A stretch of 64,000 nucleotides of DNA from Paraburkholderia azotifigens (GCF_007995085.1 NZ_VOQS01000005.1:1488001-1552000); one strand, 5' to 3'. Shown: positions 43,610 through 54,296, numbered from the stretch's first letter. The notes: generated by a model not told the origin, from the letters alone. Translations and numbers: made by a program.

Positions 43610-45550
43610 TCATTGACCCGTCGTTGCGATCACGCAGGCAAACGGGTGCAGCGTCACGGGTTTGTCGGGCGAAAGGCACGGCGTCTCGACGTTCCCTTTG
43701 CCTTGCACCGGTTGTTCGCCCGTCACGACAACGCTGCGTAGCGGCTCGCCGGCGATGCCGTGCAAATCGAGCCGGACGGAGCGCGGCGACCCGGTCAGAT
43801 TCGCGACGATCCAGTGCAGCCGTCCACGCGCGTCGCGCGCCGCGACGCAAGCGATTTCGCGCGGATTCGCGCCCGCACACGCGAGCCGCGTCGCACCCGC
43901 CATGCGCGCGAGCGCCTTTGCCACATCGAACATCGGATAGCGCTGCATACCGTCGCCGACATCGGCGAGACCTCGTGCTCCCGTGAGCGCACCGAGCGTC
44001 AGCGTGTCGATATGCGCGCCCGCCAGCGCCGCCGCGTAACCCGCAAGCCACGCGCCGCCGAACAGCGCGCGCTGACGTGGATCGCACGCGACCATCGCGA
44101 TGCGCTCGCCGTGCGGATTCGGCATCGTGCGCGAGCCGTATGGGTTCTGGCGCATGCCGATCGACACGGGGCCGATCGAATACGGCTGCCGCGCACCGAT
44201 CAGCGCACGGCATGAGCGCGTGATGTGCGCAATCGCTTCGAGCGTCTGCATGACGCTGCGATCGTCGGCGGCGTGAACGATGGGACAGGTTGCGTGCGTC
44301 GTCCAGTCGACGAGTTCGAGCGGCGGACGCTTTCGGTTGAGTTCGGTGAAATAGCTGAGCATGCCCCCGCCGATCCGCAGAGACGGGAACGCACGGCGCG
44401 CTTCGCGGTACACCTCGTCGAGCGCGGGACACGGCGGGCTGAGGCTGCCAGGCGGATTCGACTGCCGATGCACCGACGGGCTCACGACAATCCCCGTCAG
44501 TTCGATCCCCGCCTTCGCGATCCACGAAGCAAGCGCGGCCAGTTCCACGCGCGGCGCATCGATTCCCGGCAGCGCGTATTCGAGCACGCACCTGATGCCG
44601 CTTTGCCGTTGCAACGCCGCGAAGCGTTCGAGTTCGTGCAGGCCGTGGCCTGCTGTCGGATCGAAGCAGAGCGTCAGTTGCTGCGGCGCGAGTTCTTTGA
44701 GCAATGACAGATGTTCGAGCGCCAGATCGATTTCATCCACCGCGACTGCAATGCCGAGCTTGGGCATCGGTTCGTCAGTGGAGTCGAAAGTAATGACGCG
44801 CGCTTCGCCATCATGCGACTCATGAAGGCCGCGTCCCGCAAAGGTCCGCTCATCGACGTGAAGCGTCACGCTCTGCGTCGTCGTCGCGCCGGCTTCGAGC
44901 GTGAAGGGCCACGGCAATTCCAGCGGCCTCGAATACGTCTTGAACGAGGCATCCGACCAGTTGCGCTGATCTTCCATCTCGAACACGTCGCCCGTGAACG
45001 AACAGCGCACGGTGAGTCCGCACGGCATGTCGTGTTCGATCGAGCGGATATCCTTGAACGGTTGCCACGGATCGATCAGTGCAGGAAACGCCGAGCTTTC
45101 GCGCGCGCCGTCGCCATGTTCGACGCGCGCCGGCGCACCCGCCACGCCGTCGAGCGGATGCAGCACGCAGAAACCGCAGCGCGCCGTCAGAAACGCATCG
45201 TGCGCGGTGACGGTCGCACTGAACGAGAGCGCGCCGCCGCCCGCGCAATCCATCGACAACGCGTAGCTCAACGCATGTCCATCGGGATTTGCGCAATGCG
45301 CGCGGTATGCAATGCGGAAGCCGCTTTCCGTCTGGTCGATCTCGACGCCGTTCAACACCGGACGGCACGTGCCCCAATCCTTGTCGCGCACGAGAAACGC
45401 GACGGCGCGAATCACTTCGACGTCGCGATACCGGATATCGTGCAGCGCGCCGTCGATCAGCAGCGCGGACCACGGTCCGGCTTCCAACCGGCGTACATCA
45501 TCGACGGGCTGGCTCGTGCCGTAGTAGAGCGTCGCGCGATCCTCGCTCAT
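43610..45550 (-). CDS. apnL: D-apionolactonase
   Basis: A 646-residue protein without common named domains, matching the large lactonase of the apiose pathway by length and by position right after the dehydrogenase gene. Recognisable stretches are LYYGTSQPVDDVRRLEAGPWSALLIDGALHDIRYRDVEVIRAVAFLVRDKDWGT, DQRNWSDASFKTYSRPLELPWPF and PMFDVAKALARMAG. ApnL hydrolyses D-apionolactone to D-apionate. It overlaps the dehydrogenase stop by four bases (ATGA), so both are translated together. The last third resembles a glycoside-hydrolase-like barrel plus beta domain. Confidence 0.85.
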   Translation of the reverse strand: MSEDRATLYYGTSQPVDDVRRLEAGPWSALLIDGALHDIRYRDVEVIRAVAFLVRDKDWGTCRPVLNGVEIDQTESGFRIAYRAHCANPDGHALSYALSMDCAGGGALSFSATVTAHDAFLTARCGFCVLHPLDGVAGAPARVEHGDGARESSAFPALIDPWQPFKDIRSIEHDMPCGLTVRCSFTGDVFEMEDQRNWSDASFKTYSRPLELPWPFTLEAGATTTQSVTLHVDERTFAGRGLHESHDGEARVITFDSTDEPMPKLGIAVAVDEIDLALEHLSLLKELAPQQLTLCFDPTAGHGLHELERFAALQRQSGIRCVLEYALPGIDAPRVELAALASWIAKAGIELTGIVVSPSVHRQSNPPGSLSPPCPALDEVYREARRAFPSLRIGGGMLSYFTELNRKRPPLELVDWTTHATCPIVHAADDRSVMQTLEAIAHITRSCRALIGARQPYSIGPVSIGMRQNPYGSRTMPNPHGERIAMVACDPRQRALFGGAWLAGYAAALAGAHIDTLTLGALTGARGLADVGDGMQRYPMFDVAKALARMAGATRLACAGANPREIACVAARDARGRLHWIVANLTGSPRSVRLDLHGIAGEPLRSVVVTGEQPVQGKGNVETPCLSPDKPVTLHPFACVIATTGQ

Positions 45551-46632
45551 TGCGCGACCTTCGTCTGCGAAGCCATACGTTCCAGTTCACGCACATCGAC
45601 GCTGCGCCCTTCACGCGCGGACAGATACGTCGCTTCGACGAGCGCGAGCGTGCGCAGATTATCGCGCCCGCTCGTCGCCGGTTCGCGCCCGCTGCGCAGA
45701 CAGCCGATCCAGTGCGACTGGATATTCAGCACGCTCCCCTGAATCGCGTGCCACGGCGAACTCATCCACGGCAGCATGGAAGGCGCCGCATCGCGCACTT
45801 CGGTTCCGTTGCGCGTATGAATCTGCAACCGGTAATCGGCCAGCAAACGCAATGTTCCCGCCGAACCGTCCACTTCGATCAGCGTCTGCGGAAACAGCTC
45901 ATGCGGCAAACAGGTTGCATAGCTGCAATCGACGATGCTGTTCACGCCGCTTTCATGGCACAGCATGATCGTCGCGACGTCTTCACCCTTGATGCCGGGA
46001 TTGACGCGCGACGTACTCGCCGTCACACGCGTTGCGTCGCCGAACAGAAAGCGCGCGATATCGAGAACATGAATGCCGAGGTCTTCGACGATGAAGCGTT
46101 CGCCTTCGGCCAGATAGGGTTGTCCGCTGAACACGTCGAAGGCCGAGCGAAACGACACGCGCCCCCAGAACGGCGTGCCGATTTCGCCCGCCTGCAACGC
46201 CGCGCCGACGGCCTGAATCGCGCTTTGCCAGCGGAAGTTTTCGTGCACCATCAGCGGCACGTTCGCGTCCTTGCATGCGGATACCATCGCGCGGGCATCG
46301 TCGAGCGTGCACGCGAACGGCTTCTGGCAAATCGTCGCAACGCCGTGCGACGCAGCGAGTTCGACCAGCGTGCGATGGCTCGCGACCGTCGTCGCGATAT
46401 CGACGAAATCGGGGCGTTCCGCGTGCAACATCGCCGCTGCATCGGTATAGAGACGCTCAATGCCGAACTCGCGGCCCGCCGCATGCAGGCGCGCTTCGTC
46501 CGCATCGCAGAGCGCGACGATATTCGCGCCCTCGATGCCGCGCCATGCATGCAGATGATTGCGCGCGAAAAATCCGCAACCGATCAACGCGCCGTTATAG
46601 GTCTCGCGATCCTGAAGCGTCGATACGGTCAT
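45547..46632 (-). CDS. apdG: D-apiose dehydrogenase (Gfo/Idh/MocA family)
   Basis: A 361-residue NAD(P)-dependent sugar dehydrogenase. The Rossmann start GALIGCGFFARNHLHAWRGIEGANIVALCDADEARL is followed by the family motif VATICQKPFACTLDDARAM (EKP-type, here QKP) and VHENFRWQSAIQAVG, then the substrate half VEDLGIHVLDIARFLFGD with the conserved D-x3-H. In the pathway it oxidises D-apiose at C1 to apionolactone. It follows the ABC permease by 3 bases and is coupled to apnL. Confidence 0.85.
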   Translation of the reverse strand: MTVSTLQDRETYNGALIGCGFFARNHLHAWRGIEGANIVALCDADEARLHAAGREFGIERLYTDAAAMLHAERPDFVDIATTVASHRTLVELAASHGVATICQKPFACTLDDARAMVSACKDANVPLMVHENFRWQSAIQAVGAALQAGEIGTPFWGRVSFRSAFDVFSGQPYLAEGERFIVEDLGIHVLDIARFLFGDATRVTASTSRVNPGIKGEDVATIMLCHESGVNSIVDCSYATCLPHELFPQTLIEVDGSAGTLRLLADYRLQIHTRNGTEVRDAAPSMLPWMSSPWHAIQGSVLNIQSHWIGCLRSGREPATSGRDNLRTLALVEATYLSAREGRSVDVRELERMASQTKVAQ

Positions 46633-46635
46633 CGT

Positions 46636-47703
46636 TCATGCTCCCGTCGCGGCCTGCTTCTGCAATGCGAAGCGCTGCTGCACGCGCCGCTGGATCTGAT
46701 CGACGACCACGGCGGCCACGATCACCACGCCCTTGATCACCGTCTGCCAGAACGCGCTGACGCCCATCATCACGAGCCCATCGGACAGAATGCCGATCAC
46801 GAACGCGCCGATGATCGTGCAGCCGATCTTGCCGCGCCCGCCCGACATCGACGTGCCGCCGAGCACGGCCGCCGCGATCGCGTTGAGTTCGAAGGTCTCG
46901 CCGCTCATCGGATGCGACGCGACCAGTTCCGACGAGATGATCAGCCCGACGATCGCCGCGCACAGTCCCGAGAACATATAGACGAACATCTTCACGCGGT
47001 TCACGCGCACGCCCGAAAGCTGCGCCGCGCGCTCGTTGCTGCCGATCGCGTAGATCTGCCGCCCGAGCGGCGTGCGTCCCGCGATGTAAGCGGCAATCGC
47101 GCCGACCAGGACGAGAAGCCAGATCGTCAGCGGAATGCCGAGTATCGTCGCGCTGCCGAGAATGGGAAAACCCGTCGTACCGTAATCGGGATTGCCCGTC
47201 AGATTCGGAAACGTCTCGCCGCCCGACGACAGCAAGGCCGCGCCGCGCGCGATATACAAGGTGCCGAGCGTCGCGATGAATGGCGCAACGTTCAGACGCG
47301 TAATCAGCAGCCCGTTGATCGCGCCGACGGCCACGCCCGTCAGCAGCGCGGCGACGATCGTCTCGGGCACGCTCAGATACAGCGTGTATTGATCGCCGAT
47401 GGGAATGCCATGCAGGATCAAACCGCCCGCCACCATGCCTGACAGCCCGACGATCGAACCAACGGAAAGATCGATGCCGCCCGCCACGATCACGAACGTC
47501 ATGCCGATCGCGAGAAACGCATTCAGCGCGACGTGCCGCGACATGATCAGCAGGTTTTCGATGCTCAGAAAGTTGTGCGCCGCGAATGAGAAAAAGATCG
47601 CAACGGCAAACAGCGCGATGAACGTGCGCAGTTTGAGCAGCAGCAGAAGCGGTGCCTCGCCGAGGCTCGCGCCCGGTGCTTCGCCCTTGATAGCCATCGT
47701 CAT
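46636..47703 (-). CDS. Ribose-type ABC transporter permease
   Basis: A 355-residue inner-membrane permease of the RbsC/BPD_transp_2 family with about ten helices. Landmarks are MTFVIVAGGIDLSVGSIVGLSG, NGLLITRLNVAPFIATLGTLYIARG, GRQIYAIGSNERAAQLSGVRV and AAAVLGGTSMSGGRGKIGCTIIGAFVIGIL, the loop that docks with the ATPase. I start at ATG 47703 with GGAGAC seven to eight bases upstream. It passes D-apiose (inferred) into the cell. Confidence 0.92.
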   Translation of the reverse strand: MTMAIKGEAPGASLGEAPLLLLLKLRTFIALFAVAIFFSFAAHNFLSIENLLIMSRHVALNAFLAIGMTFVIVAGGIDLSVGSIVGLSGMVAGGLILHGIPIGDQYTLYLSVPETIVAALLTGVAVGAINGLLITRLNVAPFIATLGTLYIARGAALLSSGGETFPNLTGNPDYGTTGFPILGSATILGIPLTIWLLVLVGAIAAYIAGRTPLGRQIYAIGSNERAAQLSGVRVNRVKMFVYMFSGLCAAIVGLIISSELVASHPMSGETFELNAIAAAVLGGTSMSGGRGKIGCTIIGAFVIGILSDGLVMMGVSAFWQTVIKGVVIVAAVVVDQIQRRVQQRFALQKQAATGA

Positions 47704-47749
47704 GAATAGTCTCCAGTGTGTTGCTGGATCAGCTTTAAAACATGCCGCG

Positions 47750-49306
47750 TCAGGCTGCGGCGCGTTGTTCGGGTGGCGCCGTGCGGTGGCCGACCGCGGA
47801 AGCGGCGACGAGAGCATCCTGCGTCGCTTCGGCGGCGTCGAATTCGGCCGTCACGCGTCCGTTCGACATCACGAGAATGCGGTCCGAGAGCGCCATCACT
47901 TCTTCGAGGTCCGACGTCACGAACAGGATGCCGAGCCCTTTTACGGCGAGATCGCGCATCACCTTGAAGATGTCGGCCTTTGCGCCGACGTCGATGCCAC
48001 GGCTTGGCTCGTCCATCAGCAGCACTTTCGGCGTGGTCATCAACGCGCGCGCGATGATCACCTTCTGCTGATTCCCGCCCGACAGCGAACTGACGGGCAG
48101 CCGCCAGTCGGCGACCTTGATGGCGAGATCGCGGATGTATTGGGTCACGGAACGCTGTTCGCGCTGCGTGCTGATATGAAATGCGCGCGCGAAGTCGGCG
48201 AGGCTGGAGATCGTCATGTTGTCGCCGATCGAGAGAATCGGCAGCAGCGCGTCGGCCTTGCGGTCTTCGGGTATCAGCGCGAGCCCTTCCGCGACGCGCC
48301 GTGCAATCGGCTTGCCCGCGAGCGGCTTGCCGTCCAGCACGATATCGCCTGTCGCGTGCGGATGGCAGCCGAGTATGCACTCGAACAATTCGGAACGCCC
48401 CGCGCCCATCAGCCCGTAAATGCCGACGATCTCGCCCGCATGCAGCGACAGCGACACGTGATCGATCAGCAGTCCGCTGCCCTTGCGCGGCAGGCACACG
48501 TCGCGCACTGTCAGCACTTCGGCGCCGCGCTCGTGCCCGACAGGCCGCGAAAAATCTTTCGTCTCGCGGCCGACCATCTGACGCACGATCCACGGCACGT
48601 CCACTTGCGCCATCGGCTGGTTGCCGGTGATACGCCCGTCGCGCAACACGGTGATGTAGTCGCCGATCCGGATCAGCTCCTCGAGCCGGTGCGAGATATA
48701 CACGATCGCGACACCGTGCGCCTTCAGATCCGCGATCACCTGAAACAGCACCTCGACTTCGGCCGCGCTCAACGCCGAAGTCGGCTCGTCGAGAATCAGC
48801 ACGCGCGCGTCGTGCGCAAGCGCCTTCGCGATTTCGACGAGCTGCTGCTGGCCAATGCGCAAATCTTCGACAAGCGTATCGGGACTCACATCCAGTTCGA
48901 GCCGCTTGAGCAGTTCGCGCACTTTGCGCCGCTGCGCGTCGGCATCGATGTCGATCCCCGCGCGCGTGATCTCATGCGCGATGAACACGTTCTCGGCAAT
49001 CGTCAGGTTCGGGAACAGATTGAGTTCCTGAAACACGATGCCGATGCCGTGCCGCAATGCATCGGCACTGCTCGTCAATTCGACGGGCTTGCCGTCGAGC
49101 AGCAGACGCCCCGTGCCCGGCTGTTCCGCACCGGCGATGATCTTCATCAGCGTCGACTTGCCCGCGCCGTTCTCGCCGACCAATACGTTGACGGCCGCGC
49201 GCCGCACCGCGAAGTTGACCTCTTTCAACGCGACGGTGCCCGGATAAACCTTCGTCACGCCTTCGACGTGCAGGATCACGTCGTCCGCTTCTCTCGCCTC
49301 GCTCAT
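47750..49306 (-). CDS. Ribose-type ABC transporter ATP-binding protein (duplicated)
   Basis: 518 residues with two ABC cassettes as in RbsA/AraG. The first has Walker A VGENGAGKSTLMK, signature EDLRIGQQQLVEIAKAL and Walker B VLILDEPTSAL. The second has a degenerate Walker A (YGLMGAGRSELFE), signature VSSLSGGNQQKVIIARAL and VLLMDEPSRGID. This asymmetry is normal for the family. The ATG at 49306 overlaps the DUF2291 stop (ATGA). It energises the import of the sugar. Confidence 0.93.
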   Translation of the reverse strand: MSEAREADDVILHVEGVTKVYPGTVALKEVNFAVRRAAVNVLVGENGAGKSTLMKIIAGAEQPGTGRLLLDGKPVELTSSADALRHGIGIVFQELNLFPNLTIAENVFIAHEITRAGIDIDADAQRRKVRELLKRLELDVSPDTLVEDLRIGQQQLVEIAKALAHDARVLILDEPTSALSAAEVEVLFQVIADLKAHGVAIVYISHRLEELIRIGDYITVLRDGRITGNQPMAQVDVPWIVRQMVGRETKDFSRPVGHERGAEVLTVRDVCLPRKGSGLLIDHVSLSLHAGEIVGIYGLMGAGRSELFECILGCHPHATGDIVLDGKPLAGKPIARRVAEGLALIPEDRKADALLPILSIGDNMTISSLADFARAFHISTQREQRSVTQYIRDLAIKVADWRLPVSSLSGGNQQKVIIARALMTTPKVLLMDEPSRGIDVGAKADIFKVMRDLAVKGLGILFVTSDLEEVMALSDRILVMSNGRVTAEFDAAEATQDALVAASAVGHRTAPPEQRAAA

Positions 49307-49962
49307 GACTTGCCTCCGAGCGCGACGGCAAGCGGCACGATCTCCGGCTGATCCGCCGACGAATCGTACGAGAACGCGCCCGTTACGGTGACCGGCTTGC
49401 CTTTGAGCGCATCGCGCGGCAGCGGCTTCATCACATGCGTGGCCGCATAGCTGTTCAGCGCGGTGCCGAACTGCGCGTACTCGATCTGATTGCGAAAGCT
49501 CGTGAAGGAAATGAAGTCGAGTGTGTCGCGCAACGTGGTGCCGAGCACGGTCGGACCGATATCGACGATCACATCGGCCTTGCCGTCGCCGTCGATATCG
49601 ACGCCAACGGTGCCCTGGCTCGATTGCGTGTCGACGTCGACGATCGTGCCGTGCAACCTGGTCGGGAAATTCCACGGCGCGCCGTCGTCCTTGCCGCGAT
49701 AGCCGTATTTCTTGCCCGCCGCGTCCGGGTCCGCCTTGATCGCGTCGCGCAACGTTGCGTAGTCGGTCGCGCGCTTCTCGACGTCGGGCACGATCTTCGT
49801 GCTCCACATCGACGCGACCATCGCGTTCGGATCGTAGCCCGCCGACGCATAGGCATCGCGCGGATTCTTCGACGACTGCGCGTCGTGTCTGACCAGCTTG
49901 CAGCCTTGCAACGCCCCGCTCGCGGCGATCAGCGCGATCGCCGCGTACATGCAACCTCTCAT
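49303..49962 (-). CDS. DUF2291 lipoprotein of the sugar importer operon
   Basis: 219 residues. A lipoprotein signal ends in ALQGC (Cys at about 20). The rest is a soluble periplasmic domain, ANAMVASMWSTKIVPDVEKRA-like (here PNAMVASMWSTKIVPDVEKRATDYATLRDAI) with a beta-rich core VDVDTQSSQGTVGVDIDGDGKADVIVDIGPTVLGTTLRDTLDFISFTSFRNQIEYAQFG. DUF2291 proteins accompany ribose-type ABC systems, but their function is not established; a docking or scavenging role is possible. GAGAGG precedes the ATG at 49962. It sits between the binding protein and the ATPase genes. Confidence 0.85.
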   Translation of the reverse strand: MRGCMYAAIALIAASGALQGCKLVRHDAQSSKNPRDAYASAGYDPNAMVASMWSTKIVPDVEKRATDYATLRDAIKADPDAAGKKYGYRGKDDGAPWNFPTRLHGTIVDVDTQSSQGTVGVDIDGDGKADVIVDIGPTVLGTTLRDTLDFISFTSFRNQIEYAQFGTALNSYAATHVMKPLPRDALKGKPVTVTGAFSYDSSADQPEIVPLAVALGGKS

Positions 49963-50065
49963 GGATGACCTCTCGGTACGCCGGATGAGAAAACTGATGC
50001 GTATTGCAGACGGTGAAGCAATGCAAGGAGATGCGCCCGGCATCCCCTTGTCGTAGCGCGGCGCT

Positions 50066-51079
<1,014 letters not shown>

Positions 51080-51098
51080 TTACTCATCACATGTGCCG

Positions 51099-51117
51099 TC
51101 ATGACGTCATCATACCA
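51099..51117. promoter_or_regulatory. Partial GntR/FCD operator before the ABC importer
   Basis: On the minus strand TGGTATGATGACGTCATGA keeps the first half of the motif (TGGTrTnATGAC) seen at 36717 and 43541 but not the ACCA end. It lies 95-113 bases upstream of the binding-protein start. A wider TGGTT/AACCA pair at 51021 and 51047 may add to it. Confidence 0.4.
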
Positions 51118-51143
51118 GCTAGATAAGCACCGACAAGGAGAAT

Positions 51144-51168
51144 CGCGCCAGGGTTTTCGCCTGGCGCG
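51144..51168 (-). terminator. Hairpin after the ketopantoate-reductase-like gene
   Basis: Perfect 9-bp arms CGCGCCAGG and CCTGGCGCG enclose GTTTTCG, followed in the leftward direction by ATTCTCCTTGTCG. It lies 42 bases past the stop at 51210 and insulates the apiose promoter. Confidence 0.6.
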
Positions 51169-51209
51169 CTGCGTCTGCGAACGTGAAGGGGAGTGGCTGC
51201 GCGGCGGAC

Positions 51210-52127
51210 TCAGGCCGTCGGCATCGGATGGGCCGGTTTGCCGATCACCCGCACCATCATCAGCAGCAGATGATTGACGGGCGTCGCGACGCCCAGTGCC
51301 GCGCCGCGTCGAACGATATGGCCATTCAGATGGTCGATTTCGCTCGGCCGGTTCATCGCGACGTCACGTGCGGTCGACGAATATTGACCGGCAGGAATCG
51401 TCGCCATGATCCGGGCGACTGTCTCGTCCACATTGCGGGACATGTTCACGCCGTCCGCGCTCGCGACCGCGATGCATTCCGCCACGATGTCCTGCATCGC
51501 CGACGCAACTGCGGCTCCGCCGCGCCTGCACAGTTCGCCGAACGGCAGTTGCACGAGCGCCGACACTGCGTTGTACGCGCAGTTCAGCATGAGTTTTTCC
51601 CACAGCGCGCCGCGCACGTTCGCGGATATCGTCGTCGCGATGCCGGCGGCGCTCAGGATCCGGGCAAGACGATCGCTGGCTTGACCAGGCTCGACGATCA
51701 GATCGCCGCCGCCGTTGTGCCGGATGTGACCTGCTCCCGGCATCTCGGATCCGACGTAGACGGCGGCTGCCAGCACCTCGCAACTGATGATCGAGCGCAC
51801 CCGTTCGGCATTGTCGACGCCGTTTTGCAGCGTGACGATTACGGCAGACGGCGATACGTAGGGCTTTATCGCGGCAGCCGCTTCTTCCGTATCGGTGGAC
51901 TTGACGCAGAACAGAATCAACTCCGCGCCCGCGATGCCGGACGCATCGGTGCATGCGTCGACCTGAATGAACTCGTCGAAAGCGGCCGATTCGAACCGCA
52001 GTCCGTCACGCCTGATTGCCGATACATGATTCTGCCGCCCGACCAGCGTGACGTCGTGCCCTGCTCTGGCAAGCAAGCCTCCTGCAAAGCAGCCTATCGC
52101 GCCGGCGCCCATTACTGCTATTTTCAT
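51210..52127 (-). CDS. 2-dehydropantoate 2-reductase-like protein
   Basis: A 305-residue NADPH-dependent reductase of the PanE family. The Rossmann motif is KIAVMGAGAIGCFAGGLLARAGHDVTLVGR. The catalytic Lys lies in GALWEKLMLNCAYNAVSALVQLPFGE and the substrate-binding segment in NRPSEIDHLNGHIVRRGAALGVATPVN. AGAGG five bases before the ATG at 52127. Many Burkholderiales carry several panE paralogues outside pantothenate genes; the true substrate of this one may be another 2-oxo acid. It is transcribed as a single gene. Confidence 0.88.
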   Translation of the reverse strand: MKIAVMGAGAIGCFAGGLLARAGHDVTLVGRQNHVSAIRRDGLRFESAAFDEFIQVDACTDASGIAGAELILFCVKSTDTEEAAAAIKPYVSPSAVIVTLQNGVDNAERVRSIISCEVLAAAVYVGSEMPGAGHIRHNGGGDLIVEPGQASDRLARILSAAGIATTISANVRGALWEKLMLNCAYNAVSALVQLPFGELCRRGGAAVASAMQDIVAECIAVASADGVNMSRNVDETVARIMATIPAGQYSSTARDVAMNRPSEIDHLNGHIVRRGAALGVATPVNHLLLMMVRVIGKPAHPMPTA

Positions 52128-52383
52128 TTCGACCTCTAGAAATCGGACTGTTTTTCTCTGAGCATGCTCGACGCGACGAATCAGGAACGCGAGCGTCGAC
52201 ACCTCTTCACAACACGCAGTCCGAGCGAATATTCCATGCGTCAGGTCATGCGTCTTCTCTTATTGGAAAGGCCGAAGTTATCTCCCGTATTTCCGTGGCG
52301 TAACGAAATGTATCGACGGGCGTCGTGCGTTGCGCCCTGTGCATTTACCCAATCTTCATTCACACAATCTTCATTCAGCCAGC

Positions 52384-52407
52384 TTCGGTTCGAGCGGCAC
52401 GCTTTCG
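52384..52407 (+). promoter_or_regulatory. hrpII-box-like element TTCG-N16-TTCG
   Basis: TTCG at 52384 and TTCG at 52404 are spaced exactly 16 bases, the layout of the hrpII box that HrpB-type AraC activators use before type III secretion genes in Ralstonia and Burkholderia. It lies 128 bases before the start of a Ser/Pro-rich protein. No clean -10 box could be picked at the expected distance. Confidence 0.4.
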
Positions 52408-52534
52408 GGCCGACGCACTTTCACATCGGCACTGCACCCAACAATTCGCAGGCAGGCGCGGGACAACCCGCAAGCGAATGCCACTGCCGAAGTCGAAACG
52501 CAGTTTCCGACACTTCAATCACGGAACCCAGGTC

Positions 52535-54253
52535 ATGGCCCCTATCAGAATCACGACGCGTTCGCCCGTCGATTCGCCCGCAAGCAGTTCGGCAACGTCG
52601 ACTCAGAAGTCCGGCGAAAGCAGGCTGAGCCAGCGCTCGTCGCCGCAATTCGACGCGCTGGGCAAGCGGCCTTCGTCGCCGGGACCGGGACCGAACGACG
52701 CTTCGACATCGTCGGCGTCGTTGCGATCGGACAACCCACTGCCACCTGTTCCACCCAAAGAACCCGCGACGAATCCGCCTGCCGCCAGCGCTTGCCCGCA
52801 ACGTCCCGCCAGGCCGCTTCCGGCCATCCCCGGCAAGCCCGGCAACGTCCATTCGTTCGTGCCGCCGAAAGCCGAATCGGGCGGCGGCTTCGCCCGCTTC
52901 GCCAACATGCTCGGCGCGAACAGAAAGGGCGTTCATGCCGTCGGTCTCGCCAGCAAGAAGCCGATGAACAACATATTGAATACTGCGTCATCGAATGAGC
53001 ACGGCAAGTTCGCCTACGATGCTGCGCCCGCGACCGAACTGGTCAACGCGGCCGCGTCGGGTTCGACGGCGATGGCCGCGCATAGCATCAGCAAGCGCTA
53101 CGGGAACAAGGTCAACGACATGCTGGCCGCCGACGTCGCGCGCTTCGAAGCTGCGAGCAGCATGGCGGGCACACCGGGCGCGTCGCTCAATCAAGGGCTC
53201 GTCAAGCCCAGGGAATTGACGCCCGCGCAAGAACTCGCATTCAGGCGCAATCCGTCGGTCCCCGAGAATCAGCTGATCACCAAAGATGCCAAAGGCAACT
53301 GGCAATACGACAAAACCAAGCTCGCGCGAATCGCCAAAGACACATCACATCCCGACTCGACGCACGCGCGCGATGTTCTGGCGACGATGAGCATCGCGGA
53401 AAACAAAGGCAAACAGCGACGCGGTGCTGCACTGGCGACGTTGGGCTCGGGCCTCGGCGTGGCTGCGACGACGGCGCAGATCGTCGGCACGCACGGCGCG
53501 ATTACGCCTGTGCTGGTCGCCGGGCATGCGGGACTCGGCGGCAAGGAAGCGCTCGAACTGAGAAAGCCTTTCGTCGAGGCACGGCAAGAAATGCGCAATG
53601 AAAAGAGCGACGAAGTACTCCGTCACGTCAATCGACGGATGGATGAACTGCCGCCCTTACCCGAAGATGCGCCGATCGGCGCCAAGGCCGGCGCGTATGC
53701 CGTCGCCTATGAAGGCGCGCGTCGCAACGCCGCGCAGCAGAACAATTTCGGCTTCAGGATTCCCGGCAGCATGATCGACGACCGCAAGTCGGCGACGGTC
53801 AAATCCGACGCGCAGGATCTTGCGAACAAACACATCAGCAGCATCGCGCAGAACGGCATGAAGGCCGCGAGCGAAAACAGCCTGACGCAACTCGGCAGCG
53901 TCGACAAGGAACTCAATCTCACGAAGTCGCAACGCGAGAAGCGCGCGATGGAGCACATCAACGGCGACGCCGATCTGAAAGCGGTTCACACGTTGTTGAC
54001 GGATACGGGCATCCCGGCAGGCGAAGCCGCGATGCTGATGTCGAAGATGAGCGGGCATTCGCTGTCCGCGCGCAAGGCCGACACAGCAGCAGCGCCTGCG
54101 AACGCCAGTACCGGCGCCGATAAAAAACCGCTGACACCCGATGAAGAACGCACGAAGATCGCGGACATCATCGGCGAGCCGACGCTCAAGCCCGCCGATC
54201 CCGTCAAGGACGCGGAAGGCAAAATCAAGTCGGGCCTGGCGCTCCGGTCGTGA
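52535..54253 (+). CDS. Unknown protein, candidate type III secreted effector
   Basis: 572 residues with no family I recognise. The first 60 residues are very rich in Ser, Thr and Pro with few acidic or hydrophobic residues (MAPIRITTRSPVDSPASSSA), like a type III secretion signal. Residues about 65-115 are Pro-rich with LPPVPPKEP and RPLPAIPGKPG, typical of SH3-type ligands. The rest is mostly helical and polar, with an Ala/Gly-rich segment around residue 300 (AALATLGSGLGVAATTAQIVG) that could be membrane-active. There is no classical signal peptide and no Cys apart from one near residue 90. The ATG at 52535 follows GGAACCCAGG. An hrpII-like box lies upstream. No secretion apparatus gene is in the window. 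Confidence 0.6.
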   Translation: MAPIRITTRSPVDSPASSSATSTQKSGESRLSQRSSPQFDALGKRPSSPGPGPNDASTSSASLRSDNPLPPVPPKEPATNPPAASACPQRPARPLPAIPGKPGNVHSFVPPKAESGGGFARFANMLGANRKGVHAVGLASKKPMNNILNTASSNEHGKFAYDAAPATELVNAAASGSTAMAAHSISKRYGNKVNDMLAADVARFEAASSMAGTPGASLNQGLVKPRELTPAQELAFRRNPSVPENQLITKDAKGNWQYDKTKLARIAKDTSHPDSTHARDVLATMSIAENKGKQRRGAALATLGSGLGVAATTAQIVGTHGAITPVLVAGHAGLGGKEALELRKPFVEARQEMRNEKSDEVLRHVNRRMDELPPLPEDAPIGAKAGAYAVAYEGARRNAAQQNNFGFRIPGSMIDDRKSATVKSDAQDLANKHISSIAQNGMKAASENSLTQLGSVDKELNLTKSQREKRAMEHINGDADLKAVHTLLTDTGIPAGEAAMLMSKMSGHSLSARKADTAAAPANASTGADKKPLTPDEERTKIADIIGEPTLKPADPVKDAEGKIKSGLALRS

Positions 54254-54296
54254 ACGCCGGCGCGCCGTTTTGCATGCATAGCGTGCGCCGAAAACA

